A DNA stretch of 47,227 bases from an uncultured Bacilli bacterium (GCA_947589435.1 CANQBI010000009.1:1-47227), one strand, 5' to 3'. Positions 23,656-31,249 are shown, numbered from the stretch's first letter. The notes: generated by a model from the letters alone, not told the origin. Program-made: numbers and translations.

Positions 23656-24342
23656 ATGGACAAACATAATAAATACATTTTATATTTAGTCATGGTCCTT
23701 ACGATTATTGTTTTAACTATAGGTATTAGAGCTTTACTTAAAAATAAAAGTGTAGCTTTCTCGGATGCTTATATTTTTAGACAAGAGTTTATGAGTTATA
23801 ATGATAAAATAGATGAGTTTGATAGTGAATATTTAGATGTGGTAATTGATATAGATAATCCGGTAAAATATATAAGTAGCGATGAAGCCGTTAATCTTTT
23901 AAGTAAAGAAAGTGGTGTTATTTTATTTGGGAGCGCTACGAATGATAGTTGTCGATATCTAATTAATCCTTTAATTGAAGTAGCTAAAGAAAAAGGGGAA
24001 ACAATATATTATTTAGATTTAACAGATGAAATGCCAACTTATCAAATAAAAAATGGCGAGATTATAAAAGATATTGAAGGAAGTATGGCCTATCAAGAAC
24101 TTGTTAATATTTTAAATGATTATTTGAATGTTTTTACTTTAATGGATAATGAGGGAATTGTTTATAAAAGTAGTGATAAAAAAATAGAAATTCCCATGGT
24201 CGTGGCTTTTCATAAAGGTAAAATTACTTATGTATATAAAGATATAAATATGGAAACGGAAGAAAATACTTTAAAGAGTGTTTTTGCAACTTTAATTAGA
24301 AGTAAAGAAATTAATGAAGAATGTGCCCAAAATGGGTGTTAA
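23656..24342 (+). CDS. Membrane-anchored thioredoxin-like protein with degenerate active site
   Basis: An N-terminal helix (residues 7-28) is followed by a domain that aligns with the lipoprotein at 22258: FGSATNDSCRYLINPL here against FGYNTCPWCRSVLPTL there. The first Cys of CxxC is lost, leaving NDSC. The cis-Pro stretch is IEIPMVVAFHKG, and the tail again ends in a Cys motif (EECAQNGC). A redox role would have to be monothiol, or the protein may be a non-catalytic binder. The start follows ATAGGTGG. It precedes an anchored protein and scpA in the same direction. Confidence 0.75.
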   Translation: MDKHNKYILYLVMVLTIIVLTIGIRALLKNKSVAFSDAYIFRQEFMSYNDKIDEFDSEYLDVVIDIDNPVKYISSDEAVNLLSKESGVILFGSATNDSCRYLINPLIEVAKEKGETIYYLDLTDEMPTYQIKNGEIIKDIEGSMAYQELVNILNDYLNVFTLMDNEGIVYKSSDKKIEIPMVVAFHKGKITYVYKDINMETEENTLKSVFATLIRSKEINEECAQNGC

Positions 24343-24390
24343 AAAATAATATTTATGTTATAATTAATAAAGATAATAAGGGTGATGTAG

Positions 24391-25326
24391 ATGGCGAAGA
24401 AAAAAGAACCAGTAATACTAGAAGATGTGGAATTAAAACCTCAAGTAATAGGTTATGCGTACGAGAAGAAAAGTAATTTAGGAAGAGTTATAATTATTTT
24501 TATAATTCTTATCATTGCGGTTTTTTATATTAATGATATAACTGTTTTCATTAATAATTTATTAGGAAAGAAAACTCCAAGTACCATTACCGAAGGCAGT
24601 GGTAAACCTAGTGAAGGGGAAAAACCCGGAAGTGAACAACCAGGGGAGGATGATACCGAATATAATTTATTTAATGAATCATTAGAAATTAAAAGTGGTT
24701 CTTTAACTTTAAATAATTTTAAATATGCCAATAATACATTAACTTTTGATATAAATAATAGTACAACATCTCCCGTTAATTTAAGTAGTAGGAAGTATTT
24801 TTTAGAAACTTATACGGAAGATAAAACTTTAATTAATCGTTTTAAAGTCGATATTGATTCTATCTTAGGAAATAATAAAGAAAGTTATACTTTTAATGAG
24901 GTAAGTAGTTTTTCTTATCTGGTGTTTGTGGAAAAAACTACCAAAGATTATCCGGAATATGCTTTAAGTGATAGTGAAAATGGTATTGGTGATATCACTT
25001 GTAAAATGAATGATGATACTTATATTTATTCATTTGAAAATAATAAACTTACGAAAATAAATCATACCATATCAAATAGTAATATAAGTGATGCTAATTA
25101 CTATAATAAATATAATGAAGTTCAAACTTTAGTGAATAATTATAAGACTATGGAAGGAATGACGGCCACATTTAATGGTACGCAAAATGGTTATAGTGCC
25201 GTTATTACAATAGATTTAGAGAAAGTTGATTTAAGTAAAGTAAATAATAAATATTATTATGCTAAAGGGGAAGAAGCTAAAGTTGTCGATTTTGAAATGA
25301 TAACCTATGGTTATACGTGTAGTTAG
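24391..25326 (+). CDS. Membrane-anchored protein of unknown function
   Basis: A short cytoplasmic tail (residues 1-30, VELKPQVIGYAYEKKSN) is followed by one membrane helix (32-55). A Pro/Gly/Glu spacer (60-95, KPSEGEKPGSEQPGEDD) leads to an extracytoplasmic domain rich in Asn, Ser and Tyr. That domain includes SGSLTLNNFKYANNTLTFDINN, like the immunoglobulin-like folds often found in such proteins. The start follows AAGGGTGATG. It ends 12 bases before scpA and may be cotranscribed. The proline-rich spacer suggests reach across the wall. Confidence 0.58.
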   Translation: MAKKKEPVILEDVELKPQVIGYAYEKKSNLGRVIIIFIILIIAVFYINDITVFINNLLGKKTPSTITEGSGKPSEGEKPGSEQPGEDDTEYNLFNESLEIKSGSLTLNNFKYANNTLTFDINNSTTSPVNLSSRKYFLETYTEDKTLINRFKVDIDSILGNNKESYTFNEVSSFSYLVFVEKTTKDYPEYALSDSENGIGDITCKMNDDTYIYSFENNKLTKINHTISNSNISDANYYNKYNEVQTLVNNYKTMEGMTATFNGTQNGYSAVITIDLEKVDLSKVNNKYYYAKGEEAKVVDFEMITYGYTCS

Positions 25327-25338
25327 GGTGGTTTAAAA

Positions 25339-26061
25339 ATGAATTTACATCTAGAGGATTTTGAAGGTCCCTTTGATTTACTTTTACATTTAGTAAGAGT
25401 ATCTAAAGTGGATATATATGAAGTTAATATTAAAGAAGTAATTGATCAATATTTAAATTTTATCAGTAGTATTCCGGAAGGTGATTTAGATTCTTCATCG
25501 GAATATTTAGTTATGGCCTCAGAACTTGTCCATTTAAAAAGTAAGATGTTGGTGAAGAAAAACGAAGAAGTCGAGGAAGAGGAAAGTGAATTTAATATTA
25601 CGAGTGAAGAAGATTTACGCGATAAATTAATTTCTTATGAAAAATATAAAAATATGAGTGATACATTTAGAGTTTTAGAAGAAAATAGAATGGATTATTA
25701 TACCAAGGTACCCGAAAACTTAAAAGAATATATGGATGAAGAAGAAAATGTCGTTAATAGTGAAGTATCTATAAACGATTTATTAAATGCTTTTTTAGAA
25801 ATGCAAAAAAGAGTAAATTATGAAAAACCAATAACCACTAAAGTAATGAAAAAAGAATATAGTGTTAAACAAAGAATAAAAGAAATAAGAAGTCTTTTAA
25901 AAATTAAAAAAAGAGTGGAATTTACCGAGTTATTTGAAGAAGTAACAAAAGAAAATGTGGTAGTAACTTTTTTATCTCTTTTAGATATGAGTAAAAATAA
26001 AGAAATTACTTTGAAACAAGATAAAATATTTAGTACAATATTAATAGAAAGTGTGGCTTAA
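25339..26061 (+). CDS. scpA: Segregation and condensation protein A
   Basis: The N-terminus LEDFEGPFDLLLHLVR is the hallmark of ScpA (the kleisin of bacterial SMC complexes). The following SKVDIYEVNIKEVIDQYLNF and ASELVHLKSKMLV match the family helices, and the C-terminal winged helix (VTKENVVVTFLSLLDMSKNKEITLKQD) is complete. At 240 residues it is full length. It bridges the SMC heads and binds ScpB. scpB follows directly, as in most Bacillota. Start ATG 25339 behind AGGGTGG. Confidence 0.96.
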   Translation: MNLHLEDFEGPFDLLLHLVRVSKVDIYEVNIKEVIDQYLNFISSIPEGDLDSSSEYLVMASELVHLKSKMLVKKNEEVEEEESEFNITSEEDLRDKLISYEKYKNMSDTFRVLEENRMDYYTKVPENLKEYMDEEENVVNSEVSINDLLNAFLEMQKRVNYEKPITTKVMKKEYSVKQRIKEIRSLLKIKKRVEFTELFEEVTKENVVVTFLSLLDMSKNKEITLKQDKIFSTILIESVA

Positions 26062-26062
26062 G

Positions 26063-26608
26063 ATGAATTTACTGGGAGTTTTAGAAGGTTTATTATTTGT
26101 AATGGGTGATGAAGGTGTTACTTTAAATGATATTTGTAATACTTTAAATGTTGATGAAGATAAAGCGAAAGAATTATTAACTAAATTAAAAGAAGAATAT
26201 GATAAAGATGAAAGAGGTATTAGAATTAGTTATTTAGGAGATGCTTTTAAATTAACCACTAAGAAAGAACATAAAGAATATTATCAAAAATTAATAAAAG
26301 AAAAAGAAGAAATTTTATCGCAAGCCCAATTAGAAGTTTTAGCTATTATTGCTTATAATGAACCCATAACAAGAATTGAAATAGATGAAATAAGAGGTAT
26401 AAGTAGTACTTATGTTATTAAAAAATTATTAAGTAAAGATTTAATAAAAGTCGTGGGTAAAAGTGATTTGCCTGGTAAACCTAATTTATATAAAACAACT
26501 AAAACTTTCTTAGATTGTTTTGGACTAGCCTCAATTAATGATTTACCAGAACTAGAAAAAGAAGAAGTAGAAGAGGAAGTACCTTTATTTAAACAAAAGA
26601 TGTTATAG
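26063..26608 (+). CDS. scpB: Segregation and condensation protein B
   Basis: The protein has the two winged-helix domains of ScpB: MNLLGVLEGLLFVMGDEGVTLNDI at the start, then LSQAQLEVLAIIAYNEPITRIEIDEIRG and GKSDLPGKPNLYKTTKTFLDCFGLASINDLP. The length (181 residues) is typical. ATG 26063 begins one base after the scpA stop; an upstream in-frame GTG lies inside scpA. It dimerises and binds ScpA in the SMC condensin-like complex needed for chromosome segregation. Coupled translation with scpA is likely since no strong ribosome site is visible. Confidence 0.95.
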   Translation: MNLLGVLEGLLFVMGDEGVTLNDICNTLNVDEDKAKELLTKLKEEYDKDERGIRISYLGDAFKLTTKKEHKEYYQKLIKEKEEILSQAQLEVLAIIAYNEPITRIEIDEIRGISSTYVIKKLLSKDLIKVVGKSDLPGKPNLYKTTKTFLDCFGLASINDLPELEKEEVEEEVPLFKQKML

Positions 26609-26609
26609 A

Positions 26610-26641
26610 AGATATTAGTTATTTATGATATAATATCTTTA
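26610..26641 (+). terminator. Hairpin after scpB, possible terminator
   Basis: AGATATTA (26610-26617) pairs with TAATATCT (26631-26638), followed by TTTAC. It contains a TATAAT at 26629 that may instead be the -10 of the tRNA promoter. Confidence 0.45.
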
Positions 26642-26644
26642 CTT

Positions 26645-26731
26645 GCTCATATGGCGGAATTGGTAGACGCATAGCACTCAAAATGCTACGACCGTAAGGT
26701 CATGAGAGTTCGATTCTCTCTATGAGCACCA
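26645..26731 (+). tRNA. tRNA-Leu (anticodon CAA)
   Basis: Acceptor GCTCATA (26645-26651) pairs with TATGAGC (26721-26727); CCA is encoded (26729-26731). The D arm GCGGAATTGGTAGACGC, anticodon loop CTCAAAA (anticodon CAA), long variable arm (GACCGTAAGGTC) and T arm GAGAGTTCGATTCTCTC are all canonical. The long variable arm is diagnostic of a class II tRNA. It reads TTG codons. Confidence 0.97.
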
Positions 26732-26751
26732 TATAAATATTAAGGGCGACT

Positions 26752-26766
26752 AAGAGCGCTCTTTTC
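26752..26766 (+). terminator. Probable terminator of tRNA-Leu
   Basis: AAGAGCGCTCTT is a perfect 12-bp palindrome (effective stem AAGA/TCTT with GCGC loop) followed by TT; short but suitably placed. Confidence 0.45.
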
Positions 26767-26794
26767 TAATATAATTATAGAAAGGGTGATATTT

Positions 26795-27580
26795 ATGCAA
26801 GATTTAATGGTGGTAGTTAGTAATGCTAATATTAATAATAACCCACTCGAAACTATTGCGGCTATAAAAGAGGCAGGTTTTAAAAATGTTTTTATTCAGT
26901 GGTATAACAGAGATTTTAGCGTATCCCAAGAAAAACAATTAGAATACTTAAAAAGTTTAGGTTTAAATGTTCCTTATGCTCATTTAACTTATGATGGTAT
27001 TCCGGATTTATGGAATGATTCGGGTGATTATTTAATAGATAAATATAAAAAAGATTTAGATGTATGTCATCAAAATGGGATAACTTTAGTTATGATGCAC
27101 GTAACTAGTCGAAAGACAAAGCCTTTAGAGTATAACGAAAAAGGAATAAAAAGATTACAAGCCATTGCTGATTATGCTGAAAAGTTAAATATTAAAATTG
27201 CATTTGAAAATGTCCATTATCCAGGATTCTTAGAATATGTTTTAAGTAATATTAAAAATAAAAATGTGGGTATTTGTTTTGATGCTGGGCATTATCATTA
27301 TTATTTTAAAGATGAGTTTAATTTTGATTTCTTTAAAGATCGAATACTAGCTGTTCATCTTCACGATAATCATGGTAATGCTGATGAACATTTACTACCT
27401 TTTGATGGCACGAATAATTGGGAGGAAATTATTTCTAAATTAAAAGAAAATAATTATAATGGTTATATTGTATTAGAAATAGTTTATAGTAAACATTATC
27501 CAAATATGAATATTAAAGACTTTTATAAAGAAGGTCTCATTAGAGGTAAAAAACTCCAAAAAAAGTTTAAGGAAAGTTAG
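26795..27580 (+). CDS. Sugar phosphate isomerase/epimerase (AP endonuclease 2-like TIM barrel)
   Basis: A 261-residue TIM barrel of the xylose-isomerase-like superfamily. Metal ligands are visible in order: Glu in IAFENVHYPG, Asp/His in GICFDAGHYH, His in AVHLHDNHG and Glu near the end in GYIVLEIV. VPYAHLTYDGIPDLW near the N-terminus forms part of the active-site rim. ATG 26795 follows AAAGGGTGAT; the upstream GTG 26786 overlaps it. Members isomerise or epimerise ketoses or act on inositol derivatives; the substrate cannot be given. The next gene, an acetyltransferase, starts nine bases later. Confidence 0.85.
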   Translation: MQDLMVVVSNANINNNPLETIAAIKEAGFKNVFIQWYNRDFSVSQEKQLEYLKSLGLNVPYAHLTYDGIPDLWNDSGDYLIDKYKKDLDVCHQNGITLVMMHVTSRKTKPLEYNEKGIKRLQAIADYAEKLNIKIAFENVHYPGFLEYVLSNIKNKNVGICFDAGHYHYYFKDEFNFDFFKDRILAVHLHDNHGNADEHLLPFDGTNNWEEIISKLKENNYNGYIVLEIVYSKHYPNMNIKDFYKEGLIRGKKLQKKFKES

Positions 27581-27588
27581 GTATAGTT

Positions 27589-28041
27589 ATGGAAATAAGA
27601 AAAGCTAAAATGGAAGATGCCAAAGAACTTAATAGTCTTTTAACTCTTCTTATTCGTGATGAAGGACAATATGATAAAAATATTAATATGAATTTTGAAG
27701 TTACTAATATGTATGAAAATTATATCAATGATCCTAGTAGAATTATTTTAGTAGCTTTAATAGATAATAAAATAGTGGGTTATATCTATGGTTTTAAACA
27801 AGCTAAGGATGAAGTATCAACTCATGACATCGCCATTTTAGATGCCCTATACGTAAAAGAAGAATATCGCACTTTAGGAGTAGCCAACAATTTACTTAAA
27901 GAATTTAAAAAATGGGCTCAAGAAATGGCCCTAAAGGAAATTGAAGTAAATGTTTTGGTGGCCAATACTAAAGCCCATAATTTGTACTTAAAAAATGATT
28001 TTAAAACTTTTAGTGAAAAAATGAAATGTGTTATTGATTAA
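27589..28041 (+). CDS. GNAT-family N-acetyltransferase
   Basis: The 150-residue sequence shows the GNAT order: IRKAKMEDAKELNSLL at the start, ILVALIDNKIVGYIYGF for beta-3/4, and the acetyl-CoA site LYVKEEYRTLGVANNLLKEFKKWA (Q/RxxGxG/A as RTLGVA). It ends EIEVNVLVANTKAHNLYLKNDFK with the conserved NxxAxxLYxKxGF motif. It acetylates an amine of unknown identity. It probably shares the transcript of the preceding isomerase. Its 3' end overlaps the convergent small gene by 11 bases. Confidence 0.9.
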   Translation: MEIRKAKMEDAKELNSLLTLLIRDEGQYDKNINMNFEVTNMYENYINDPSRIILVALIDNKIVGYIYGFKQAKDEVSTHDIAILDALYVKEEYRTLGVANNLLKEFKKWAQEMALKEIEVNVLVANTKAHNLYLKNDFKTFSEKMKCVID

Positions 28042-28243
28042 TCATTTCGTTTTTATTTTCACTGTTTTCTTCATCTTCTAAGTTTTCTATTGCATATTTT
28101 AGGCAGAGATTCATTAACTTATTAACTGATAAATTATGTTTATAAGATAATTCTTCAAGTTTCTTTAAATCACTTAGTCTAATTCTAATAGATTTTATAA
28201 CTGAATAAAAATCTTCACCTTTAGGTAAAACCAACTTAGCCAT
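28031..28243 (-). CDS. Ribbon-helix-helix-like DNA-binding protein
   Basis: A 70-residue protein with a short strand (SIRIRLSDLKKLEELS) and two helices (HNLSVNKLMNLCLKYAIENL), the pattern of Arc/CopG-type regulators. The acidic tail is disordered. ATG at 28243 follows AGAGG on the minus strand, with a TATAAT about 25 bases upstream. RHH proteins of this size are frequent antitoxins, but the neighbouring minus-strand gene at 28295 lies upstream, not downstream, and has no toxin motif. It converges with the acetyltransferase gene. Confidence 0.6.
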   Translation of the reverse strand: MAKLVLPKGEDFYSVIKSIRIRLSDLKKLEELSYKHNLSVNKLMNLCLKYAIENLEDEENSENKNEMINQ

Positions 28244-28294
28244 ATTTTTTACCTCTTCTCTAATTATAACAAATAGGTAAATAAATATAAAATA

Positions 28295-28612
28295 TTATAC
28301 TTCTTTTACTTGTAAGGGTTTATCATTTATTATTTTTAATCCATAATTATATAAAAGAATATCTTTTATTTTTTCTAATAATTTATCATCAATATCTATT
28401 TTTAAATTAAAATAATCTAAAGCTTCTTTTATAAATAAATCTAAGTTATCTTCATATTCAGTAGATGCATAATAGGAAGAGGCAATAAAATAAGCCACAA
28501 AGTTAGGAACAATAATATTAATAATATAATTATTTATTCTCATACCATGAGAATTTATTTTATCTTCATCCATATTTATTTTTTCATACTCTTTAGGATA
28601 TTTTAAAAACAT
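28295..28612 (-). CDS. Small protein of unknown function
   Basis: A 105-residue protein, mostly helical, with KYPKEYEKINMDEDKINSHGM then a hydrophobic middle (NIIVPNFVAYFIASSYYAS) and an acidic/Lys C-terminal half. ATG 28612 is chosen over the GTG at 28624 because AAAGGTGG then lies eight bases upstream. The hydrophobic run is moderate and may be a buried helix rather than a membrane span. It precedes the RHH-like gene on the same strand, 51 bases apart, so both may be one transcript; a two-gene toxin-antitoxin unit is possible but unsupported by motif. Confidence 0.55.
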   Translation of the reverse strand: MFLKYPKEYEKINMDEDKINSHGMRINNYIINIIVPNFVAYFIASSYYASTEYEDNLDLFIKEALDYFNLKIDIDDKLLEKIKDILLYNYGLKIINDKPLQVKEV

Positions 28613-28769
28613 ATAATCAACCACCTTTATTATATAATTATAATATAATAAATTAAGAAAATGTTTATTTTGTTATTTTTAGTTATATTAGGACATAAAA
28701 AAATTAATAGGCGTCTTTATTATTTTCTAAAAATAATCTTACATAATATACTTATGAAAGGAAGATATT

Positions 28770-29003
28770 ATGTATAATAGGCGACCTATTAATTATTATC
28801 CAAATAATTTTAATAATGAAAGATTTATTGTACCGTTTTTAGGGGGAGCCCTTTTGGGTGGAGCCGCAGTAGGCTTAACAAGACCAAGACCAATTTATAA
28901 TGTAGCTCCAAATCCTGGTGGCCCTAATCCTGGTTTGAATCCAAATTATCCTTATGGTAGTTATAGTTATAACTATTATTATCCACCATTTAGACCATAT
29001 TAG
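28770..29003 (+). CDS. Small Tyr/Pro/Asn-rich protein
   Basis: A 77-residue protein in three parts. RRPINYYPNNFNN is followed by a short hydrophobic Gly/Ala stretch (IVPFLGGALLGGAAVG) and then a Pro/Gly/Tyr tail of GPNPGLNPNYPYGS type ending YYPPFRPY. Similar small proteins occur as coat or surface components in spore formers and mycoplasma relatives; this is a resemblance in composition only. ATG 28770 follows GAAAGGAAG, and a promoter-like TACTTAT lies shortly before. It converges on the XRE gene through a shared hairpin. Confidence 0.6.
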   Translation: MYNRRPINYYPNNFNNERFIVPFLGGALLGGAAVGLTRPRPIYNVAPNPGGPNPGLNPNYPYGSYSYNYYYPPFRPY

Positions 29004-29028
29004 AAGAAGTTAACTCTTCTTTTTATTT
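29002..29028. terminator. Convergent terminator overlapping a stop codon
   Basis: AGAAGA (29002-29007) pairs with TCTTCT (29015-29020), then TTTTATTT. The loop contains the stop codon of the minus-strand XRE gene. Confidence 0.65.
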
Positions 29029-29249
29029 GGCTTTTTTCTAAAATCTTCGTCATCTTTTAATCCAAGAATATAATCAGCGGAAACTCCTAAGTATTTACAT
29101 ATTTCAGGTAGGTAAGTTATAGGCATTATATTAACGGCTTTTTCATATCTGGCATATTGTTGTTGTCTAATTCCAAGATGGTCCGCCATTTCCTTTTGGG
29201 TTATATTTTTGCAATCTCTCACCCATTTAATTCTATCATTATAATACAT
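29010..29249 (-). CDS. Small XRE-family repressor
   Basis: A 79-residue single Cro/C1 domain: ITQKEMADHLGIRQQQYARYEKAVN is the helix-turn-helix (about residues 16-40), followed by YLPEICKYLGVSADYILGLKDD and a basic tail. It has no membrane segment, unlike the XRE genes in the first 13 kb. ATG at 29249 follows GGTGAT. It is divergent from the secreted-protein pair beginning at 29410, and two matching palindromes overlie the promoter between them (29283-29316). Repression of both directions is therefore likely. Confidence 0.82.
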   Translation of the reverse strand: MYYNDRIKWVRDCKNITQKEMADHLGIRQQQYARYEKAVNIMPITYLPEICKYLGVSADYILGLKDDEDFRKKPNKKKS

Positions 29250-29282
29250 CTTATATCACCATATTATCTATACCATCATTTA

Positions 29283-29322
29283 CAACAAATGTGTTGACAA
29301 TTGAACACATGTGTTGTAAAAT
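29283..29322 (+). promoter_or_regulatory. Promoter with twin operators for the surface-protein pair
   Basis: TTGACA (29294-29299) and TAAAAT (29317-29322) are 17 bp apart. CAACAAATGTGTTG (29283-29296) overlaps the -35 and GAACACATGTGTTG (29303-29316) fills the spacer. The two sites share the pattern AACA-N4-TGTTG and lie 20 bp centre to centre, on the same face of the helix. The divergent XRE protein is the obvious candidate ligand. Confidence 0.75.
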
Positions 29323-29409
29323 TTGATTATAAATAGAAAATAGAAATAAGAAAAGTTTTTTATTGATATTGATTTTAGGTATTTGCAACATATAAAAAAA
29401 GAGGTTAGT

Positions 29410-30117
29410 ATGTTAAAAGAAAAAATTATTAATTTTAAAAGCAAACTAAATTTTAAATTAATTTACATAGTAATATGTTTATGTTTTCTTATGGGGTTGC
29501 TTTATTTTAATACTACTCACGCTTATTATAATTATGAAACAGGACCTGTTCCAATCTTTACAGGTAAAGTAGGAAACTTTTCTGGTAAAGGAGATACTAG
29601 CCCTTTAGATAAACCATCAGATATTAATGTTTTGTATTTAGTTCAAGATGTAACTAATCCAAAGAGTTATACAACAATGGAAGTACCACCCGTGGCAGTA
29701 TCAGGATACATTATCAACGATAAAAAAAGTAATTGTATTCCTAAAGATGGTAAATATGAAATGAATGGAGATAAAACTTATTCCATAAAGGAAGATGGAG
29801 AAGTAACAATTAAAGTTTCACAAGATAAACCAAATCAAATAGTATGTCGAATATATTACGATTATGAAAAAGATTTAACTAAAGATGATGTAATAGTTTT
29901 TGCTTTAATTGAAGATCCATTAGGAATGGTTGTATATAATGGCAAAAATTATATAATGAGTGAAGAAGTACCTACTAGTGGTTATACTTATGATAGTTCC
30001 AGTTGTAATAATACAGATAATGTAAAAACCGAATTAAGCTACGATGAAGAAAAAGGATTTACTTTTAAAACAGAAGGTAAAAATATATGTTATGCCTATT
30101 TTAATAAGACAAGTTAA
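29410..30117 (+). CDS. Secreted/anchored surface protein with Cys-pair domain
   Basis: An N-terminal hydrophobic segment (residues 16-36, ending THAYYNYE) leads to a beta-rich extracytoplasmic region of about 195 residues with no further membrane span. The last 55 residues (SGYTYDSSSCNN ... GKNICYAYF) match a segment of the next protein (GEYLYTGSKC ... KTIYCTLYF), a shared domain with one Cys pair that could form a disulfide. ATG 29410 follows AAAGAGGTTAG; an in-frame TTG at 29383 lacks a site. Expression is under the twin-operator promoter. A structural or adhesive role is likely, without direct proof. Confidence 0.65.
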   Translation: MLKEKIINFKSKLNFKLIYIVICLCFLMGLLYFNTTHAYYNYETGPVPIFTGKVGNFSGKGDTSPLDKPSDINVLYLVQDVTNPKSYTTMEVPPVAVSGYIINDKKSNCIPKDGKYEMNGDKTYSIKEDGEVTIKVSQDKPNQIVCRIYYDYEKDLTKDDVIVFALIEDPLGMVVYNGKNYIMSEEVPTSGYTYDSSSCNNTDNVKTELSYDEEKGFTFKTEGKNICYAYFNKTS

Positions 30118-30129
30118 GGAGTGGAAATA

Positions 30130-31248
30130 ATGAAAAGAAAAATATTAAATATACTAGTAGTTATATTAACTGTAAGTATTATTTTTGAAAGTTATATGTG
30201 TTTTAAAAACATTAAAAATAGCAAAGTTCTAGAAGATATCAAAACAGTAGATATATTTGATAATAAAGATAAAACACTTTCTATAATGGTACAGAATCCT
30301 ACAACATTTGAATATGAAGAAGATACAAGTAGAACCCAATGGCCAGATTATGGTGAGTATTTATATACTGGTTCTAAATGTACAGATATAAAAGGAAACA
30401 ATTTGGGAGATACAACACCTTATATTCAATTTGATGAAACTGATAATACAGCAACAATAACCACTAAAAAAACAATATACTGCACATTATATTTTGCTAA
30501 TGGAAGACCTGCCTTAGAAGTATTAAAAGCAAAAGGTGGTGCTAACTATGCAGGAGGAAATAATACAGCAGTAGATGGAATGTATAGATTTAAAGGAACA
30601 AAAGCTCAAATAACAAATAATTATATATGCTTAGGAGATGAAAATCCAGATGTATGTAAAACAAATACTGATAATATGTATAGAATAATCGGAGTAACAA
30701 CAGAAGGAAATCTAAAAGTAATCAAAGCCAAAAAATATGGAGCAAACCAAGTATGGCATAGTAGTGATTCTTCCGATACAAAATGGAGTGCATCGAATTT
30801 ATATACATATTTAAATGGAACATTTTACAATTCAATAGATAAAAGAATACAAGGACTAATAGAAAAACATACATGGAACATGGAATTAACAAGATCAACC
30901 CCAGGAGCAACAGCAGGAAAACAAGATGGAACAGTGTCAGCAAACATAGGATTAATGTACGGAAGTGATTATGTAAATGCATACAAAGATGGCACTACAG
31001 ATAATTGGTTATTCATACAAAATGGATTAACAGGAAACACAGCTGAGAACGAATGGACCATGTCTAGGTATGGCTTTGAGGGCACCCACCGTTCGTGGCT
31101 TGTGACTACGAGCGGGTCCTTGGGCTGGGATAATTACGGTGTGTACGCTAAGCTTACGGTTCGCCCAGTCTTCTATCTGTTGTCCACGGCAGGACTGATA
31201 GGATTTGGAACGGAACAACAACCTTACACTGTAACAAGTATTAAATAA
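30130..31248 (+). CDS. Surface protein with C-terminal lectin-like domain, candidate diversified adhesin
   Basis: Residues 4-24 are a hydrophobic signal or anchor. Residues 75-125 repeat the Cys-pair domain of the preceding protein. From about residue 145 follows a domain of the type MYRFKG, NYICLGD, MYRIIGVTTEGNLKVIK, NLYTYLNGTFYNS, NIGLMYGSDY and NWLF. It ends with NEWTMSRYGF, a variable-looking stretch, VRPVFYLLSTAGL and QQPYTV. This layout recurs in secreted proteins of uncultured gut Bacillota. The last 50 codons lie in an abrupt G+C-rich, A-poor block (31041-31200) with different codon use. That pattern fits a diversity-generating retroelement target. ATG 30130 follows AAGGAGTGG. Confidence 0.72.
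   Translation: MKRKILNILVVILTVSIIFESYMCFKNIKNSKVLEDIKTVDIFDNKDKTLSIMVQNPTTFEYEEDTSRTQWPDYGEYLYTGSKCTDIKGNNLGDTTPYIQFDETDNTATITTKKTIYCTLYFANGRPALEVLKAKGGANYAGGNNTAVDGMYRFKGTKAQITNNYICLGDENPDVCKTNTDNMYRIIGVTTEGNLKVIKAKKYGANQVWHSSDSSDTKWSASNLYTYLNGTFYNSIDKRIQGLIEKHTWNMELTRSTPGATAGKQDGTVSANIGLMYGSDYVNAYKDGTTDNWLFIQNGLTGNTAENEWTMSRYGFEGTHRSWLVTTSGSLGWDNYGVYAKLTVRPVFYLLSTAGLIGFGTEQQPYTVTSIK
31041..31200 (+). other. G+C-rich, A-poor block: candidate DGR variable region
   Basis: These 160 bases contain 86 G or C (54%) and 31 A (19%). The preceding 160 bases of the same gene have 59 G or C (37%) and 69 A (43%). Within 31071-31190 only 17 of 120 bases are A. The block covers the codons from about NEWTMSRYGF to LLSTAGL and includes the pattern SWLVTTSGSLGW...VYAKLTVRPVF. 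In diversity-generating retroelements, A-specific mutagenesis from a template leaves variable regions depleted of A at the 3' end of lectin-fold genes. No reverse transcriptase or template is in the window. Confidence 0.5.
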
Positions 31249-31249
31249 G

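Noticed and set aside
23656-24342. Pseudogene call for the NDSC thioredoxin-like protein
   Set aside because: The frame is intact, with good ribosome site, preserved fold motifs and the same Cys-rich tail as its paralogue, so it is more likely a functional variant.
28031-28612. Toxin-antitoxin pair made of the RHH-like protein and its minus-strand neighbour
   Set aside because: The neighbour has no toxin motif and the genes are 51 bases apart without overlap; the pairing is possible but not supported.
31027-31221. 64-residue minus-strand frame in the G+C-rich block
   Set aside because: High G+C removes stop codons by chance; there is no start signal, and the plus-strand frame is continuous with the surface protein.
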